A stretch of 64,000 nt of DNA from Pascua guehoae (lineage: Eukaryota > Basidiomycota > Tremellomycetes > Trichosporonales > Trichosporonaceae), in NCBI GenBank assembly GCA_001600415.1, contig BCJX01000004.1, positions 1,480,169 to 1,544,168 of the forward strand, written 5' to 3'. This document shows, one piece after another, positions 22,412 through 34,038 of this stretch. The translations under genes were made by a program, and so were the position numbers. Below the pieces are notes generated by a model that was given only the letters and a program-made list of their open reading frames with translations, had not been told where the DNA came from and did no database searches. Position 1 is the first letter of the stretch. Each line of letters begins with the position of its first letter.

Positions 22412-23442
22412 GGCATACACGCCCCTGCGAGTTCCGGACCCTACAGGGTTATCTTTCGCCAAACCTTCCTGTACCCCTGTTGTACTGAGCTGTAGCACCA
22501 GCATTGAATCGAGCAGCGCACCAGACATGCAGTGTGTGTGCTTGAACCCAAGCGAGAGTGTGTGGTTGCAATCGTGTTCATAGTGCTGTCCGGAGGAGAG
22601 CGGGTCGTGTGACCAAGGCACGCACTCTACCGGTGCGTCCGCAAAGTCGTGAGACTGCTGCACGCCCGAGCCTCACTGTGGCTGTCCCACGACTTTCCGA
22701 ACGCACCTGTACAGGTAAGGACAGCACTAGACTTGTATGGCAGAGATTGCCGTCGACGGGGAGCTCGCTGCCCTTCATTCTCCGTGCCTCCTCCATCGCC
22801 CTTTCCCATGTGTCTGCATAGTTGTAGGATACAGCCTCCGTCAAAAAGGTCAAAGGCGCCGGGATACCGAGGCATGTAGCTATTCATGCTGCTGCTGAGC
22901 AGCGAGTCCAAACTGGTTGTTCTGTCTCGTCCTGTGCCAAACGACTGACCTTTTTGACCGAGGCTGTACCAAGGCCTTTTGCACGAGATGGCACGATTGG
23001 GAGCATGGCGCAGTCGTATCGTGCTCGTTTGGAGCCCAAGCGCCACGAAGTCTTGGGTACTGTATATCCGTGCGCGGTGCCTGACCATGTGGCCGAGCAT
23101 GTGGCCGCTCCAGGCGATCCAGGCCGCAGTTCCGCGCCGGACATGGCCGGCTGCGGCGAACTGCGGGGTGGGTCGGCGGATCGGCGGACGGCCAGTCTCG
23201 GCCGTAAAAGTCGCCATTCGCCTCGTCGCTTGGCGATTTCCATTAATAATAATAACAGACGGGGGGGGCATGTGGGTGAACTCCATTTTTGACACCCAAC
23301 TCTCAATCTCGTCGCCGCTGCTTGCTCGGTCTTGGATGCTCGCTGTGCCCGCTGCGCCGAGCCCGATACGCGCCCTCTCCGAGGTGTCTCCCGGCGCTGC
23401 TGTCCGCGCCACCCTCTGTGCCCCCACCCTCGACTTGGGGCC
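22258..23442. other. Intergenic, with CT microsatellite in the kinase 3' region
   Basis: Contains a (CT)n run at 22371-22407 in the likely 3' UTR and the promoter of the downstream transporter. A long open frame on the minus strand is only a shadow with no family match. Confidence 0.6.
22371..22407. repeat. (CT)n microsatellite
   Basis: An uninterrupted CT dinucleotide run of 37 bases, 114 bases after the kinase stop codon. Confidence 0.95.
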
Positions 23443-25793
23443 ATGACGATTCGTGCCGGGGTCACAGGCGAAAAGGCATACGTGGGACCCACGGGGCCCA
23501 CGGGGGTGGTCGAGGTCGATCCTAAACCCCCCACCGATGTGGCCGAGGTCGATCCCGAGTCGCTCACGTCGACGCTGGCTGACGACGTGCCGCTCGACCG
23601 CGAGCCGGAGGACGCGCGCGATTACCCGGATGGGGGGTATGGCTGGATTGTCGTCTTGTGTGGGTTTATGGTGAGTCGCGCGAGTCGAGCCGAGTGTAGA
23701 GCAGACTGCAGGCGGCGTGTGTTTGCCATGCTGCTCTCGCTCAAAGCCATCATCCTCCTCCCTCCCCGTCGCCACCACTAACGGCAGCTCAACTTCTCCA
23801 CCTGGGGCGTCAACACGGCCTTCGGCATCTACCTCAGCTTTGACCTCGAATCAAACCACTTCCCCGGCGCGCGCGACATTGATTTCGCCTTTATCGGCTC
23901 GCTGTCGCTCAGCCTCGCGCTGGCCGTCGCGCCCCTGTCCAACTTTATCTCGCGCACCTACCACTGGCGCTACCCGCTGGTGATGGGGACGGTGGGCGTG
24001 GTGGCGGGCCAGATTTTGGCCGGGTTCAGTACCCAGACATGGCAGCTGTATCTCACCCAGGGCGTGCTCTTTGCCGTCGGGCTGGGGTTTACCATGGTCG
24101 TCTCGGGCCCCATTGTCACGCAGTGGTTTGGCATGAAGCGCGCGTTTGCCGTCGGCATCGTCAGTGCCGGGTCCGGTGGGGGCGCGCTCTTCTACTCGAA
24201 TGTGACGCGCGTGACGCTCGAGACGGTCGGGCGGAAGTGGGCCTGTGTTATAAAGTGAGTCCAAAGAGTCCAACAGAGTCCAACACATGTCGGACGTGGG
24301 ATGCCGTGGCGGACGGCACGGCGCTCGTACAGGCCCGACGAGGGCCGGCCTTCTGGGTTCTCGTTTGGAGCGCGCTCTTCACCTGGGCGAGATCTCACCT
24401 GAGCGAGCCTTTCACCTGGGCGAGCTCTCACCTGAGCGAGCTCTTCACCTGGGCGAGCCTTTCACCTGGGCGAGCCCTTCACCTGGGCGAGCTCTTCATC
24501 CAAGAGAGCTCTTCATCCAAGCGAGCTCTTTGCCCAAACACAAGGCCTTGAACAAGCCTGCCATACCTGCGGGACAAGGCCTTCGCCCTCGCAACATGGG
24601 CCAACCACCTGCAGACAAGCACCTCTTGGAGAGACGCTGACGCCGCAGCGGATGCGTTTCGGCCGCTGGCCTCATCCCCGCCATCCTCTTCTTCCGAAGT
24701 GAGTCCGAGTCTCCCAACCCACACACACACACACACACACACATACATACACACACACACACACACACACCAATCTCTTCCCTCCCACCGCAACACCCGC
24801 AACTCACACTCACGCTCAGCCCGCTCGACCAAGCTCAAGGTGCGCTTTGAGCCGTTCCAAGTGTCCTTTTTCCGCAACCCGGGCTTCCTGTGCATGTGCC
24901 TGTGGGGCGCCTTTATCCTCTTTGCGTACGCGATTGGCATCTATACGATCCCGACGTATGCGACCCAGGGCCTGGGGCTGTCGCAGAAGGACGGGTCGAC
25001 GCTGCAGGTGAGTTGTTGGTGGTGGTGTTATGGTTGGCTTGGGGCGGGCGAGGTGAGGTTGTCGTCATCCTCGTCGTCCATGGGAATGCTCGCAGCCGCG
25101 CAGCTTGAAGCGTCTCGACACACTTGGGGTTGTGAGCAGCCTACTCGCGTGCGTTGTCGATCGCTGCCGCCGATGTGCAGAGGTCGGATCGAGGCAAAGG
25201 TCGTCGATCATGGACTTGGTCCAGGCCGCGGGGCACATTGTCCTCAATGCTGTTTCGCCAACGTTGATTGACTTTGCGGCGACCAGTTTTACAGTACAGC
25301 ACATAGCTGACCCCAGTCCCTCCTCGCCGTGGGCCAGCTCGTCGGCCGCCCCTCGTCAGGCTTCATCCTCGACCGCGTCGGCCGCTTCAACGGCGCCATT
25401 GCCACCACGCTCGTGGCGTCCATTTCGTGCCTGGCCGTGTGGCTCGTGGCCGACTCGTTTGCCGTCCTCGCCGTCGCGGCCATTATGCAGGGCGCGTCGT
25501 CTGGCGTCTTTTGGTCGACGTGCCAGGCCCTCCTGACCGACCTCGTGGGGATTCGCGACATGGCCAGCGCCCTGTCCATGCTGTGGATCAGTATTGTGGC
25601 GCCCGGTATTGTGTCGCAGCCCATTGCGATTTGGTTGACGGATTATTCGCGGAATACGCTCGGGCGCGAGGGGACGGATGCGTTCACGTACGGCATTGTG
25701 TTTGCGGGCGTGGCGTTTTTTGCTGCTGCCGTGTCGTTGTATGGGACCAAGCGGTATCTCCAGGGGGATTGGCGGCTGTTGAGAAAGTACTGA
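23443..25793 (+). CDS. MFS transporter, monocarboxylate-permease (MCH) type
   Basis: Five exons (23443-23670, 23788-24254, 24649-24698, 24820-25007, 25317-25793) give 469 aa with 12 predicted membrane helices. The N-terminus carries DYPDGGYGWIVV, the signature entry to helix 1 in fungal Mch/monocarboxylate-porter-like proteins. The intracellular DRVGRF-type loop follows helix 8. The 50-base third exon bridges helices 6 and 7 and restores phase on both sides. Substrate is unknown, since yeast Mch proteins do not all carry monocarboxylates. Introns 2 (394 bases) and 4 (309 bases) are unusually long; intron 2 is filled by a minisatellite and intron 3 by CA repeats. Confidence 0.88.
24371..24536 (+). 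repeat. Minisatellite inside intron 2 of the MCH transporter
   Basis: About nine imperfect copies of a 16-18-base unit close to CTCTTCACCTGGGCGAG, degenerating to CTCTTCATCCAAGAGAG at the 3' end. Confidence 0.85.
24719..24770 (+). repeat. (CA)n microsatellite in intron 3 of the MCH transporter
   Basis: Two blocks of CA repeats separated by CATACATA, occupying almost half of the 121-base intron. Confidence 0.9.
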
Positions 25794-26326
25794 GTAGACG
25801 ATGGGGTGGGGCGGAATAGATGGGGGTGGGGAAGAGATGGGGTCCACCTGGTGGGGAATAGATGGGCGTGGATGGCAGAGTGGACCAGTAGTGCTCAATC
25901 CGTGTACAGTACCGTGCATTGCATACAGTAGCGACTCGCAGACTCATCGCATAATGTATTGGTTGCATCTTGGCCAGAGTGTGACGTTCATGTGATGTTC
26001 AATGTGCACGTAGCATGGTGGGTCCAACAACATGGTGTCCCACGACATTTCGCACTTGGGACGGGGACGCTGCAGCAGCTCTAATTCCTCTTCCAAGCGC
26101 AAAGTCATATATGCTGCTGTGCATTCCTGCTATGTACTACGCCGTGTTCGACGTCGTCGTGTTGCGTGGCTTTAGTGCCATTATGTCACGATGGTGTTTT
26201 CAAGATCAACGGGCAAGATTCATCCACAATCTCGACGCGCACTCGTCGCGCACTCGTCGCCGCACTCGCATGCAGTCGGTCCTCTTCCTGACAAGCACCT
26301 CGCACGCGTACGACACTTCCCTCGGC
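25794..26326. other. Convergent intergenic region
   Basis: The gap lies between the 3' ends of the MCH transporter and the FIT-family gene. Near its start it has short repeats of GGGGAATAGATGGG character. No gene seen. Confidence 0.6.
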
Positions 26327-28313
26327 CTAATTGCCACTGCCAGTAGCCACATTGTCCGTGGGAAGCCCGATCAGCTCCTCGACCTCGCCGACCTCGATTG
26401 GGCTGGCCAGGTCTGGGGCGCTCGCGGCGGGCATCTCTGGGGCGCTGCTGATCCCGTTCGCGCCAGCGCCGCCAGCAATACTCACGCTCCCCTTGCGAGG
26501 CTTTCCGCGAGACATGCGGCGGCCGCGTGTCTTGAACTCGATGACGGGCGGTGCCTGGGGCGGAATGGCGGCGTGCACGCCAGCAGCTGCGACCAGGCCG
26601 AGGGCTGAATGTCAGAGTGCAGTTTCGGGTGGAGACAGGAGATTTGGGGGGTTTTGGTACTCACCCAGACCTGCGAGCTTCTCATCGACATCGTGAAAGT
26701 ACATGGCCGTCATGAGGAGCATCCACAGCCAGATGCCAATGAGGACGGTGCCGGCCGCGGTGGCGGCGGCATGGACTGTGGCGCGGATGCTCGTATCGCG
26801 CTGCGACGGGGGCAGGCGGCTCCGGGCGCGGAGGGCGAGCCACGAGGGGGCAATCTCTGCAGCGAGGAGGAGGGCGCCGAGAGTCAGGAGGAACGCGTGG
26901 CCGCTAATGTCAAACCCGCCGCTCCAGCGTGGCGGGGCCAGGTGGAGCACACGGTGGACCTCGGCATGGGCGTCGGCGGCCTTGTCTGCGGCCTTGTCGG
27001 CTACCTCTGCCACCTTGGATCTGAGGAGGTCAAACAGGCCCGGGTGCGTCTTGTCCGTGAGTGGGAGGCGGCGGGCGCAAAAGTGTTTGGGAAGCGGAAG
27101 GTAGATCCGCGGGGCCACGCCCTTTGTCGCCGTGGCAGCAGCGGCAGCAGCGGCAGCGGCAACGACGGCAGCGGGGTCTGTCGGGGACACTCGTCCGGTC
27201 CCAACGGGAGTTCCCACGCCCGCGCCGACGAGCGTCGCGGGGGTCGGGTACTGCACGATCGGCACTGTGCCTGGTGGGAGGATCGGCTCGAGTGCCCCGG
27301 GATCCACACCCTGGGGCAGCGGGATCGAGCACGTGCCGCCCGTAGCGTGGATGATGCGGTCGCCGAGGCCGGCGCCAAAGAACCACGCCGTGAAGAAGAT
27401 CCACGCCAGCGAGCCGAGAATGAATGTCGCAAGGCGCTGCCCGCGTGTGCGGCGGTGGATTGTTGGCTGGGTGCGAGGGACACCCGTCGCACCCGAGTTG
27501 CCTCCATCAGACGTAGCCGACGGGGGCGGTTGTGGGTCCTCTGCGGTCCACGCCGCGACGGGGCGCGACGTCGCCAGGTGCAGGATGTATACCGCTGCGG
27601 TCCATCCCCACGCACGCTTGACGAACACGCGGTTTAGGACGTTGCCCTTGCGTGAAAAGTAGGCCGCGCGTTCGGGGGCGTGGTTGTGGACGTGAAGAAG
27701 CTCAGAGGTCTGGATCGAGGTGCCGTGTAGGACCGACCAGTAGATGCCGCCACTGCGGCGGTTAGCGGAGTCTAGGAACTGTGGGGCAGAGGGACAGAGG
27801 GGGCACAGGTTAAGCACATGTGGGAGTAATGTCGTCCTTGATAATGGATGTGATGGGCGGTACGCGGTTCGTGAGCACCCTTCGTCACTGCGCTCCTCCG
27901 ACGCGCAGTCACCGTCCATTGTTTTGATGTCCTCCCCTCCACTCCTCTTCACCACGCCCGTCCAACTTGTTACGTGGGCGTCACAGCTATCCCATGTCTG
28001 TCTAAACCCCCATCGCCCCTCTTGAACCACCACATACCCAAGCCCCATGGGCTCTTATTGGCACTCACAGAAACACCAGCGCAATAACCGCCGCCAAGCT
28101 CAGCTGAGGCCGCTCGAGCAACGCGTCGACAAACGTCCGCTCCGCTACGGGGGCGGCACGCGGCACAGTGCGCCGTTCGCGTTCGGGGCTGTGGATGATG
28201 CTCACGCGCCGGGCGCCCGGACGCCGCGCTGCGTCTACAGCCGCAACCGTGTCGACGACGCTCGACGAGCGGCGGCGGTGCCGGAGAGCCGGTTGGCGGT
28301 CGATGATGGCCAT
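26327..28313 (-). CDS. FIT-family (fat storage-inducing transmembrane) protein
   Basis: FIT proteins (FITM2, yeast Scs3/Yft2) are ER membrane acyl-CoA diphosphatases needed for lipid-droplet budding and ER homeostasis. Three exons (28313-28069, 27752-26665, 26604-26327) give 536 aa. The family signature is plain: YFSRKGNVLNRVFVKRAWGW in the first luminal/TM part, and RWSGGFDISGHAFLLT, which holds the conserved histidine, before the last helix pair. About six hydrophobic segments are visible. The protein is longer than the roughly 260-aa animal form because of an Ala-rich luminal insertion (AAAAAAAA run near 27150) and a C-terminal tail after the last TM with a basic RGRRMSRGKPRKG patch. Intron 1 (316 bases) uses the acceptor CTAACCGCCGCAG, which keeps frame; an earlier CAG would give a stop. 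Confidence 0.87.
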
Positions 28314-29939
28314 GGGTGGAGTGATGCGACTGGGCGCGGGAATATGATGAGTGAGGGGGGAGGGGGGTGTGGAACCAGGATGAAATCACGTCGAGTGGGC
28401 GTTGTCGAGACACAGTTGACTGTTGTGGGTCCAGTGGACACACTATAGAAGGCCGGTGGTGGCCGGTGGCGAGATCAGATCGGGCGCGTGCCAGATGCAA
28501 AGTCTGGGGCAATGAAGGGGGCAGGTACACTGATCGGACACGGCGTACGGGTGTACGAACGTCGTGGGTGGTGTACGTGCGCTGGATCAGACGCGTCGAT
28601 CGCAGATGAGGTACAGTACAGCTAAGAGCACGACGGTGGTGACGGTCACGCGGCGGACGACGAAAGCGTTAAAGCGGACGCAGGGCAGGAGGGGGCCTGG
28701 TGGAGGTGAACGCGGGGGGTGTGGCGCACGAGGCGAGGGAGGTGTTTGCAAGTCCGTTCCAGGTGGGTGGTAGAGATGTCGAGGAATGAGAGAGAAAGAG
28801 TGTGGAATGAGTGGGGGAGAGCAGAGAGAGAGAGAGAGAGAGAGAGAGAATGGTGGGTGGGTGGGTGGTGCAGAAGCTGAGTGGTGAGCGGTTGGTTGTG
28901 ACTCAGAACAGCAGCTATAGAGTAGAGTAGTGTAGTGGTGGTGGTCATTTCCAGGTGGCCTGCAGGTGGGTGGCTGGGTGGCCTGGGTGGGTGGGTGGGT
29001 TGTGGGGGGTGGGCCCTTGGCTTTGCCCTTCCTTTGCTCGACCTTGGCCCGGCAATCATGACGACATTACTTTCCGCCACATACTGTACAGTACAGTACA
29101 GTACACCCCACCCCACCCCCCCACAACCAACGCCACTCAATTGTCGGCAGGGCAGGCAACGAACGACAAGCCAAAGGGCATTTCGACTGGTCAAGACTGT
29201 GCTCTGTCTGCTTGTTCTTGGCAGACACCAAACGACACAAACACCATGCATTGTAACGCGTTCGACTACCTACAGTAGCTAGCTACTGGAAATGGTTAGT
29301 CAACATGGATGGCTGCATATGGGCTGGTGGTGCTCATCGTCAACAACACGAGATCGGCTCGTGGCTCGTGGGGATCGGTGACACGTGTCATCGTTTGCCG
29401 ACCTCAATCACATCCTCGGTCTGCTCCGCTGCGTTTCCTGCACGCTCTAACCACAGCGCCGCATACCCCACCTGGGACCAAGCTGGAGCAACTCGCTACT
29501 ACTACCTCAACTCGTCCAGACTAGCCAAACCAGGGCGGGGAGAGTCAATGTCTAGTGCACTACAGCAGTAGTGTATTCGATACTAGAGTCAATGTGATCT
29601 TGTTGTTCCATGCTAGGGTCAATGCGATCTCGTCGTCCGTCTCTCCCCAATTCTCGTTGTCCGTGACGGCTTCTCCCCAATCTCTCACTGGCCTCAACCC
29701 ATTGCGCTGCTTCAGAGGGCCGCCCTTGCACCCACCATCAGTCTCAAACCATTCATCTTCGATGCGTACAACGCCAACTTCTATCTCCGACGTCTGCGGG
29801 CCACTGGGGGCCGCAGCTAAACCTAGTGGCCGGTCGCATGCAATAGAGCCACATCAAGTCGTCCTGCATCTGCAAAGTGCACCACGGGGCAGCTCGATGC
29901 GTCCTACCACTGCTGCGGCCACTACGCATCTACCCCCGT
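28314..29939. other. Intergenic region between FIT and ARP3
   Basis: No supported gene. Holds a (GA)n run at 28823-28849, GGTGGGT repeats near 28855-29010 and overlapping GTACAGTA palindromes at 29085-29105. It includes the FIT promoter and the ARP3 3' region. Confidence 0.6.
28823..28849. repeat. (GA)n microsatellite
   Basis: Uninterrupted GA run followed by several GGTGGGTGGGTGG units. Confidence 0.9.
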
Positions 29940-31852
29940 CTAGGTCGCACTACCAAACACCGAGAAGCGACGGACGAGCGAGGGGCCGTACTCCTCGTAG
30001 TCGGTGCGCGAGTGGGCGACGTTGTAGAACTCTGGCATGTCGGCAAGCAGCGAGCCGCCGTACCAGACCGCATACCGCTGGCGCTTGTGGCTGATGACGT
30101 TGACCTCGACGCCCGACGAGCGCATGTGCCTGCCCGAGCGCTCTTCCGAGCCCGCGATGCGGCCATCGACAATCGACTGCACGCTGCGCTGGAGGCGGCG
30201 ACCAAAGTCCTTGAACATGGTCGAGCCGCCCGAGAGCACAATGTTCTTGTACAGCCCACGGCGCACGTCGATCGGCGACGACTGGATCACAGTGTCCACC
30301 ACCTCGGGGAGGGGCGTGAGGAAGTCGGACGAGTAGATTTCGGGGTTGAAGAAGATTTCGGGCGCCAGGAAGCGCTCGTAGCCGATGTCGAGGTCGTATT
30401 TCTGACAACGTGAGCGGGGGGATATACACAGGAGGCTCCTTTAGACTCACCCTCCCAGTAACGCTGTGCTCGCCAGAGTACCGTGCAAAGTAGCGGTATG
30501 GGTCTGCGTCATACCTCCTAAACTCCTTGACAATGTCCTGGCACACATAGGTGTAGTCCTCCTTGATCTTTTCGGCAACACGGAGCTGATCCTCGGGAGG
30601 AATGTTGGCGCTCTCGCCGCGGTCACGCAGCAGCTGCTGGACAAAGTAGGTAATGTCGCGACCAGCAATAGGGATGTGCTTGATCGACGATCCGATGACA
30701 TAGCCCTCGGCGACAGGAATGGTGTCTGGGGGGGATGTTAGTACGAGAATGGAGGTGGGTGAGTCTGCGTAGGCGGCCACTCACGAGTCACACCGTCACC
30801 CGAGTCAATAACGACACCAGTGAGCGTCTTGTCCGTGGCACTTGACGAAGTCCATGACGCGGCGAGCGCAAGCACAGCCTGAACGGCAATGTACAGGCCC
30901 TGGACGTTGAAAGACTCAAACATGATCTCGGCCGTGTTCTCACGGTTCTCGGGCGGGTTGAGGGGCGGCTCGGTCTGGACGAGGTCAGTTGGCATGTGCG
31001 AGTGTAACCAAAGAGAGGAGGTAGACGCACGAGGAGAACATAGTGGTCCTCGGGCTCGGCACGGAGGTACTTGAAAATGCACTGCTCCCAGAAGCGCTCC
31101 ATCTGGTCCCAGTTGTCAATCATGCCGTGGCGGATGGGGTAGTGTAACGAGTAGGTCCTGCGAGTGTTAGCGAGGTGTTGAGTGGTGGGGTCGTCGGCTC
31201 AGGTGCAGGCAGCCAGACTGAGCAGAGCGATAGCGAGCAGACTCGAGCTGGATAGAGGCAAGAATGACAGTCGGGGTCTTGATGCTGGCCGAGCTGCAGC
31301 TTGTGGTCGCCATGGACTCACTTTGAGTTGGCAACCGCCTCGTCACCAATGAAGAAGTCGAGGTCCTCGATGCCGCGCTTGGACGCGAGGTGGCCGGGCT
31401 TGCCAGCGATCGGTGGTGGGGCACGACGGCCACCGCCCCCAGCGCCCGACGACGAGGCCGATGCCGTCTGGTGCGTCGCGATCACGGTCGGGAACACGAA
31501 CGACGGTTCGTTGTTGCCCGCGAAGCTGGGCCGTCAGTATCCGCAACACCGTTGGAGAGCAGCCAAGGGGCCAGCGCGATGGGGCCAGCAAGCAGGGGAT
31601 GTAGTACAGAAAGCAAGCGGTGGACTAGGTGCTGCGGCTGGTCTCTTGCACTTGGAAGGCCGAGCGATGTAGGACGAAGTCGACGCCATTGCGCTGTGGC
31701 TGCGCATCGCCCACCGAACACAGCCCATGGATCCGACGCCGTGGCCCGTTGGCCCGACCCCAGCTCGGCAACCTGTGTGGTCGCGGACAGACGCACCCCA
31801 TCTTGGTGTACCCCGTACCATTGTCGATGACGAGGGGCGGGAGGCGCGACAT
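29940..31852 (-). CDS. ARP3: Actin-related protein 3 (Arp2/3 complex subunit)
   Basis: Arp3 forms, with Arp2, the template for branched actin filaments in cortical patches and endocytosis. Six exons (31852-31797, 31525-31322, 31157-31031, 30974-30785, 30725-30451, 30401-29940) give 437 aa, slightly longer than usual because of a Gly/Ser/Ala insert after FPTVIATHQ. The N-terminus [19 protein letters not shown] is the actin phosphate-1 motif. The [10 protein letters not shown] phosphate-2 motif and the C-terminal [14 protein letters not shown] adenosine motif are intact. The [11 protein letters not shown] and [12 protein letters not shown] blocks are typical of Arp3. All joins use GTGAGT or GTGCGT donors and keep frame. 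The start lies 400 bases from the divergent thymidylate kinase start. Confidence 0.96.
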
Positions 31853-32252
31853 GGTGGATGAATGAGATGTGGTGGTGGTGAGGAGACAGTGACGAGTGAC
31901 GACAAGGCTCACGACGGCGTGGGTGGGTCGGGGGCAGTGAGCGCACTGAGCTGAGCCAGGTTGTCTGTCAGCCAGGGTGGTGTGACGCGGCACCGACGTT
32001 GTCCACTCTGACCGCTTCTAATCCCTCACTTGGTTCTTCATTTGCCCATTTTGTAATCCGATTAGAAACAGTTCATGTTACAGTAATCGTCATTCCACGT
32101 GGAAATGTAATATCGTGTACTTGCACAAGCAATTCGTTCGTTGGCACTGATACCGACCTCCACCAACGCGGTCCAGGCGACGTTTCTGGACCATGCATGA
32201 CCCCACACGGACGCGACGAGTAAGTAAACAACAACAACAAAGATATCCTGCC
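31853..32252. promoter_or_regulatory. Divergent intergenic region, ARP3 / thymidylate kinase
   Basis: The 400 bases between two divergent start codons must carry both promoters. AT-rich stretches lie near 32030-32110. No specific factor site is claimed. Confidence 0.6.
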
Positions 32253-33421
32253 ATGGCCCGCGGTGCGCTCATTGTCCTCGAGGGACTCGATCGCTCCGGA
32301 AAGTCGACCCAGGTAGACCGCCTGGTCACTAAACTCAATGCCTCGGGACGCAGGGCACGGCTGCACAAGTTTCCTGGTGGGTTGTGGTGTTTACGAGGCA
32401 GCTCACTCTCCTCGCACTGAGCCTGCGTGCGGGCTGGAAATTGCCCGCTCGTGAATATCCATGGCGGTTCTGGACTCACTGCATCTTTTTGTGGACTCCC
32501 AACGTTGTCTGTGTCTCGGGGCGACCTCGCCATTATAACACCCCACATGCCAGCTGTGTTACTGTGCTGACCCCAGACCGCACGACGGCCATTGGCAAGA
32601 TGATCGACGCATACCTCCAGTCCAAGGCAGAGATTGACGACCACGCGATTCACCTTCTCTTCAGTGCCAACCGCTGGGAATGCGCGTGAGTGTCATGGGT
32701 GGGACGCGCCCTCCAGAATTGAGCAGCCACCTGTCCGTTGCCGACACGAATGAGAGCACATCGTTAACGATAGTGCTGCGATTGAAAAGGATCTCGCCGA
32801 CGGAGTAACGGTCGTCGCGGACAGGTATGCGTTTTCTGGCATTGCATTCTCGGCCGCCAAGGTGAGTGTTGCCAGAGTGTATCCGTTACTTGATGTGTGG
32901 GCCTCTTCGCTTGACCACTCCTGGTCCACGCTCGGGGGCGTCGGGTTGCCCCCCAGTTCGCTCTCATTCCTTACCTCGGACGGAGAACACGACGTCCGTG
33001 ATGTTCTCCCTTTGGGCAACTATAACTACCATGCCCGCTCCACCACCATTACCGCAGCTACACTCCACCACCTTACCGCGGCTCACCCCAGGGCCTCCCC
33101 TTCACCTTCTGCCTGAACCCCGACACGGGCCTGCCCCTCCCCGACCTGACAGTCTACCTCACCCTCTCCCCCGCCGTCGCGGCCCAGCGCGGCGCATACG
33201 GCGAGGAGCGGTACGAGAATGTCGCGATGCAGACCCGCGTGCGCGAGCAGTTTGCCCTCGTCGCAGGCGAAGTGGCCAAGCGGCACGGGGCCGCGCGGTG
33301 GTCCGAGATCAGCGCAGAAGGCACCGTCGACGCGGTGGAGGCGCTCGTGTGGCGGCAGGTGGAGCGTGCGGTGGTGGGCGTAGAGGAGGGAGATGCCGGT
33401 GTGGGAAGGTTGTGGGTGTAG
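32253..33421 (+). CDS. CDC8: Thymidylate kinase (dTMP kinase)
   Basis: Phosphorylates dTMP to dTDP with ATP, an essential step of dTTP synthesis. Four exons (32253-32376, 32577-32685, 32774-32861, 33092-33421) give 216 aa, the same length as yeast Cdc8. The P-loop is [10 protein letters not shown] at residues 9-18, followed by an FPDRTT segment created by splicing exons 1 and 2. The [15 protein letters not shown] motif spans the exon 3/4 junction and the LPDL segment follows in exon 4. The start fits CCATGG context directly before the P-loop strand. The last residues are less conserved and end at a TAG just before a G-rich tract. Confidence 0.95.
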
Positions 33422-34038
33422 GCTAGGGGTGGGGGGGGGGGGGGGGGGGGTGTTAATGTATCGCGATTATTTGTTGGTACGCTGATGTGGCACCTCTGAC
33501 GACCTGATGTGTGGCGCCGGTGGACACGGGGCTCGTGTGATGATGTTGTGAGGGTGAGGCTCACATAATCAGGGACCTGGGTGTGTGTTTACGCTTTTCT
33601 CATCCTGGATATGGGCACTGGGGTGGTCATCACACGGAACCAAGCATGTTTGTTTATTCTTCACCACATCGTCGTTTTCTCAGGACCATACCTGGTATCA
33701 CTCTCACTATCCACCTCGCCCATCCACATCCACATCCACATCCATCTACACCTCTCCTCCCCTCGCCTCGCCTCCCCTCCCCTCACCTCATCCACAACCA
33801 CCATCTAGTCCCACACGAACACACCGGTTCCCCGCCTCTGCCTCCCCGACTACCAGTGCCACACACCCCAAACAACACTCACACTTTTGACATCACCCAC
33901 CCCTATCACACAACAACCACACAACAACCACACAACAACCACACAACAACCACACAACAACCACACAACAACCACACAACAACCACACAACAACCACACA
34001 ACAACCTACTCCCCCTTCCACATTACTCTACACCAGCA
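33422..34038. other. Intergenic, poly(G) and 11-bp minisatellite
   Basis: Contains G20 at 33431-33450 and ACACAACAACC repeats at 33907-34005, directly before the next gene. Open frames through the repeats are low-complexity. Confidence 0.7.
33907..34005. repeat. 11-bp minisatellite ACACAACAACC
   Basis: About nine near-perfect tandem copies ending 33 bases before the ATG of the next gene, so probably within its 5' leader. Confidence 0.9.

Noticed and set aside
22627..23778. 383-codon minus-strand frame
   Set aside because: It runs antisense through exon 1 of the MCH transporter and its promoter, and the sense strand explains the conserved sequence.
24039..24640. Repeat-coding frames across the MCH transporter intron 2
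   Set aside because: The flanking exons join in phase with GTGAGT and CCGCAG and complete the membrane helix. The frames are a by-product of the minisatellite.
25008..25316. An extra exon inside MCH transporter intron 4
   Set aside because: Exons 4 and 5 join directly in phase to give the continuous STLQSLLAVGQLVGRP seen in this family, so no exon is needed.
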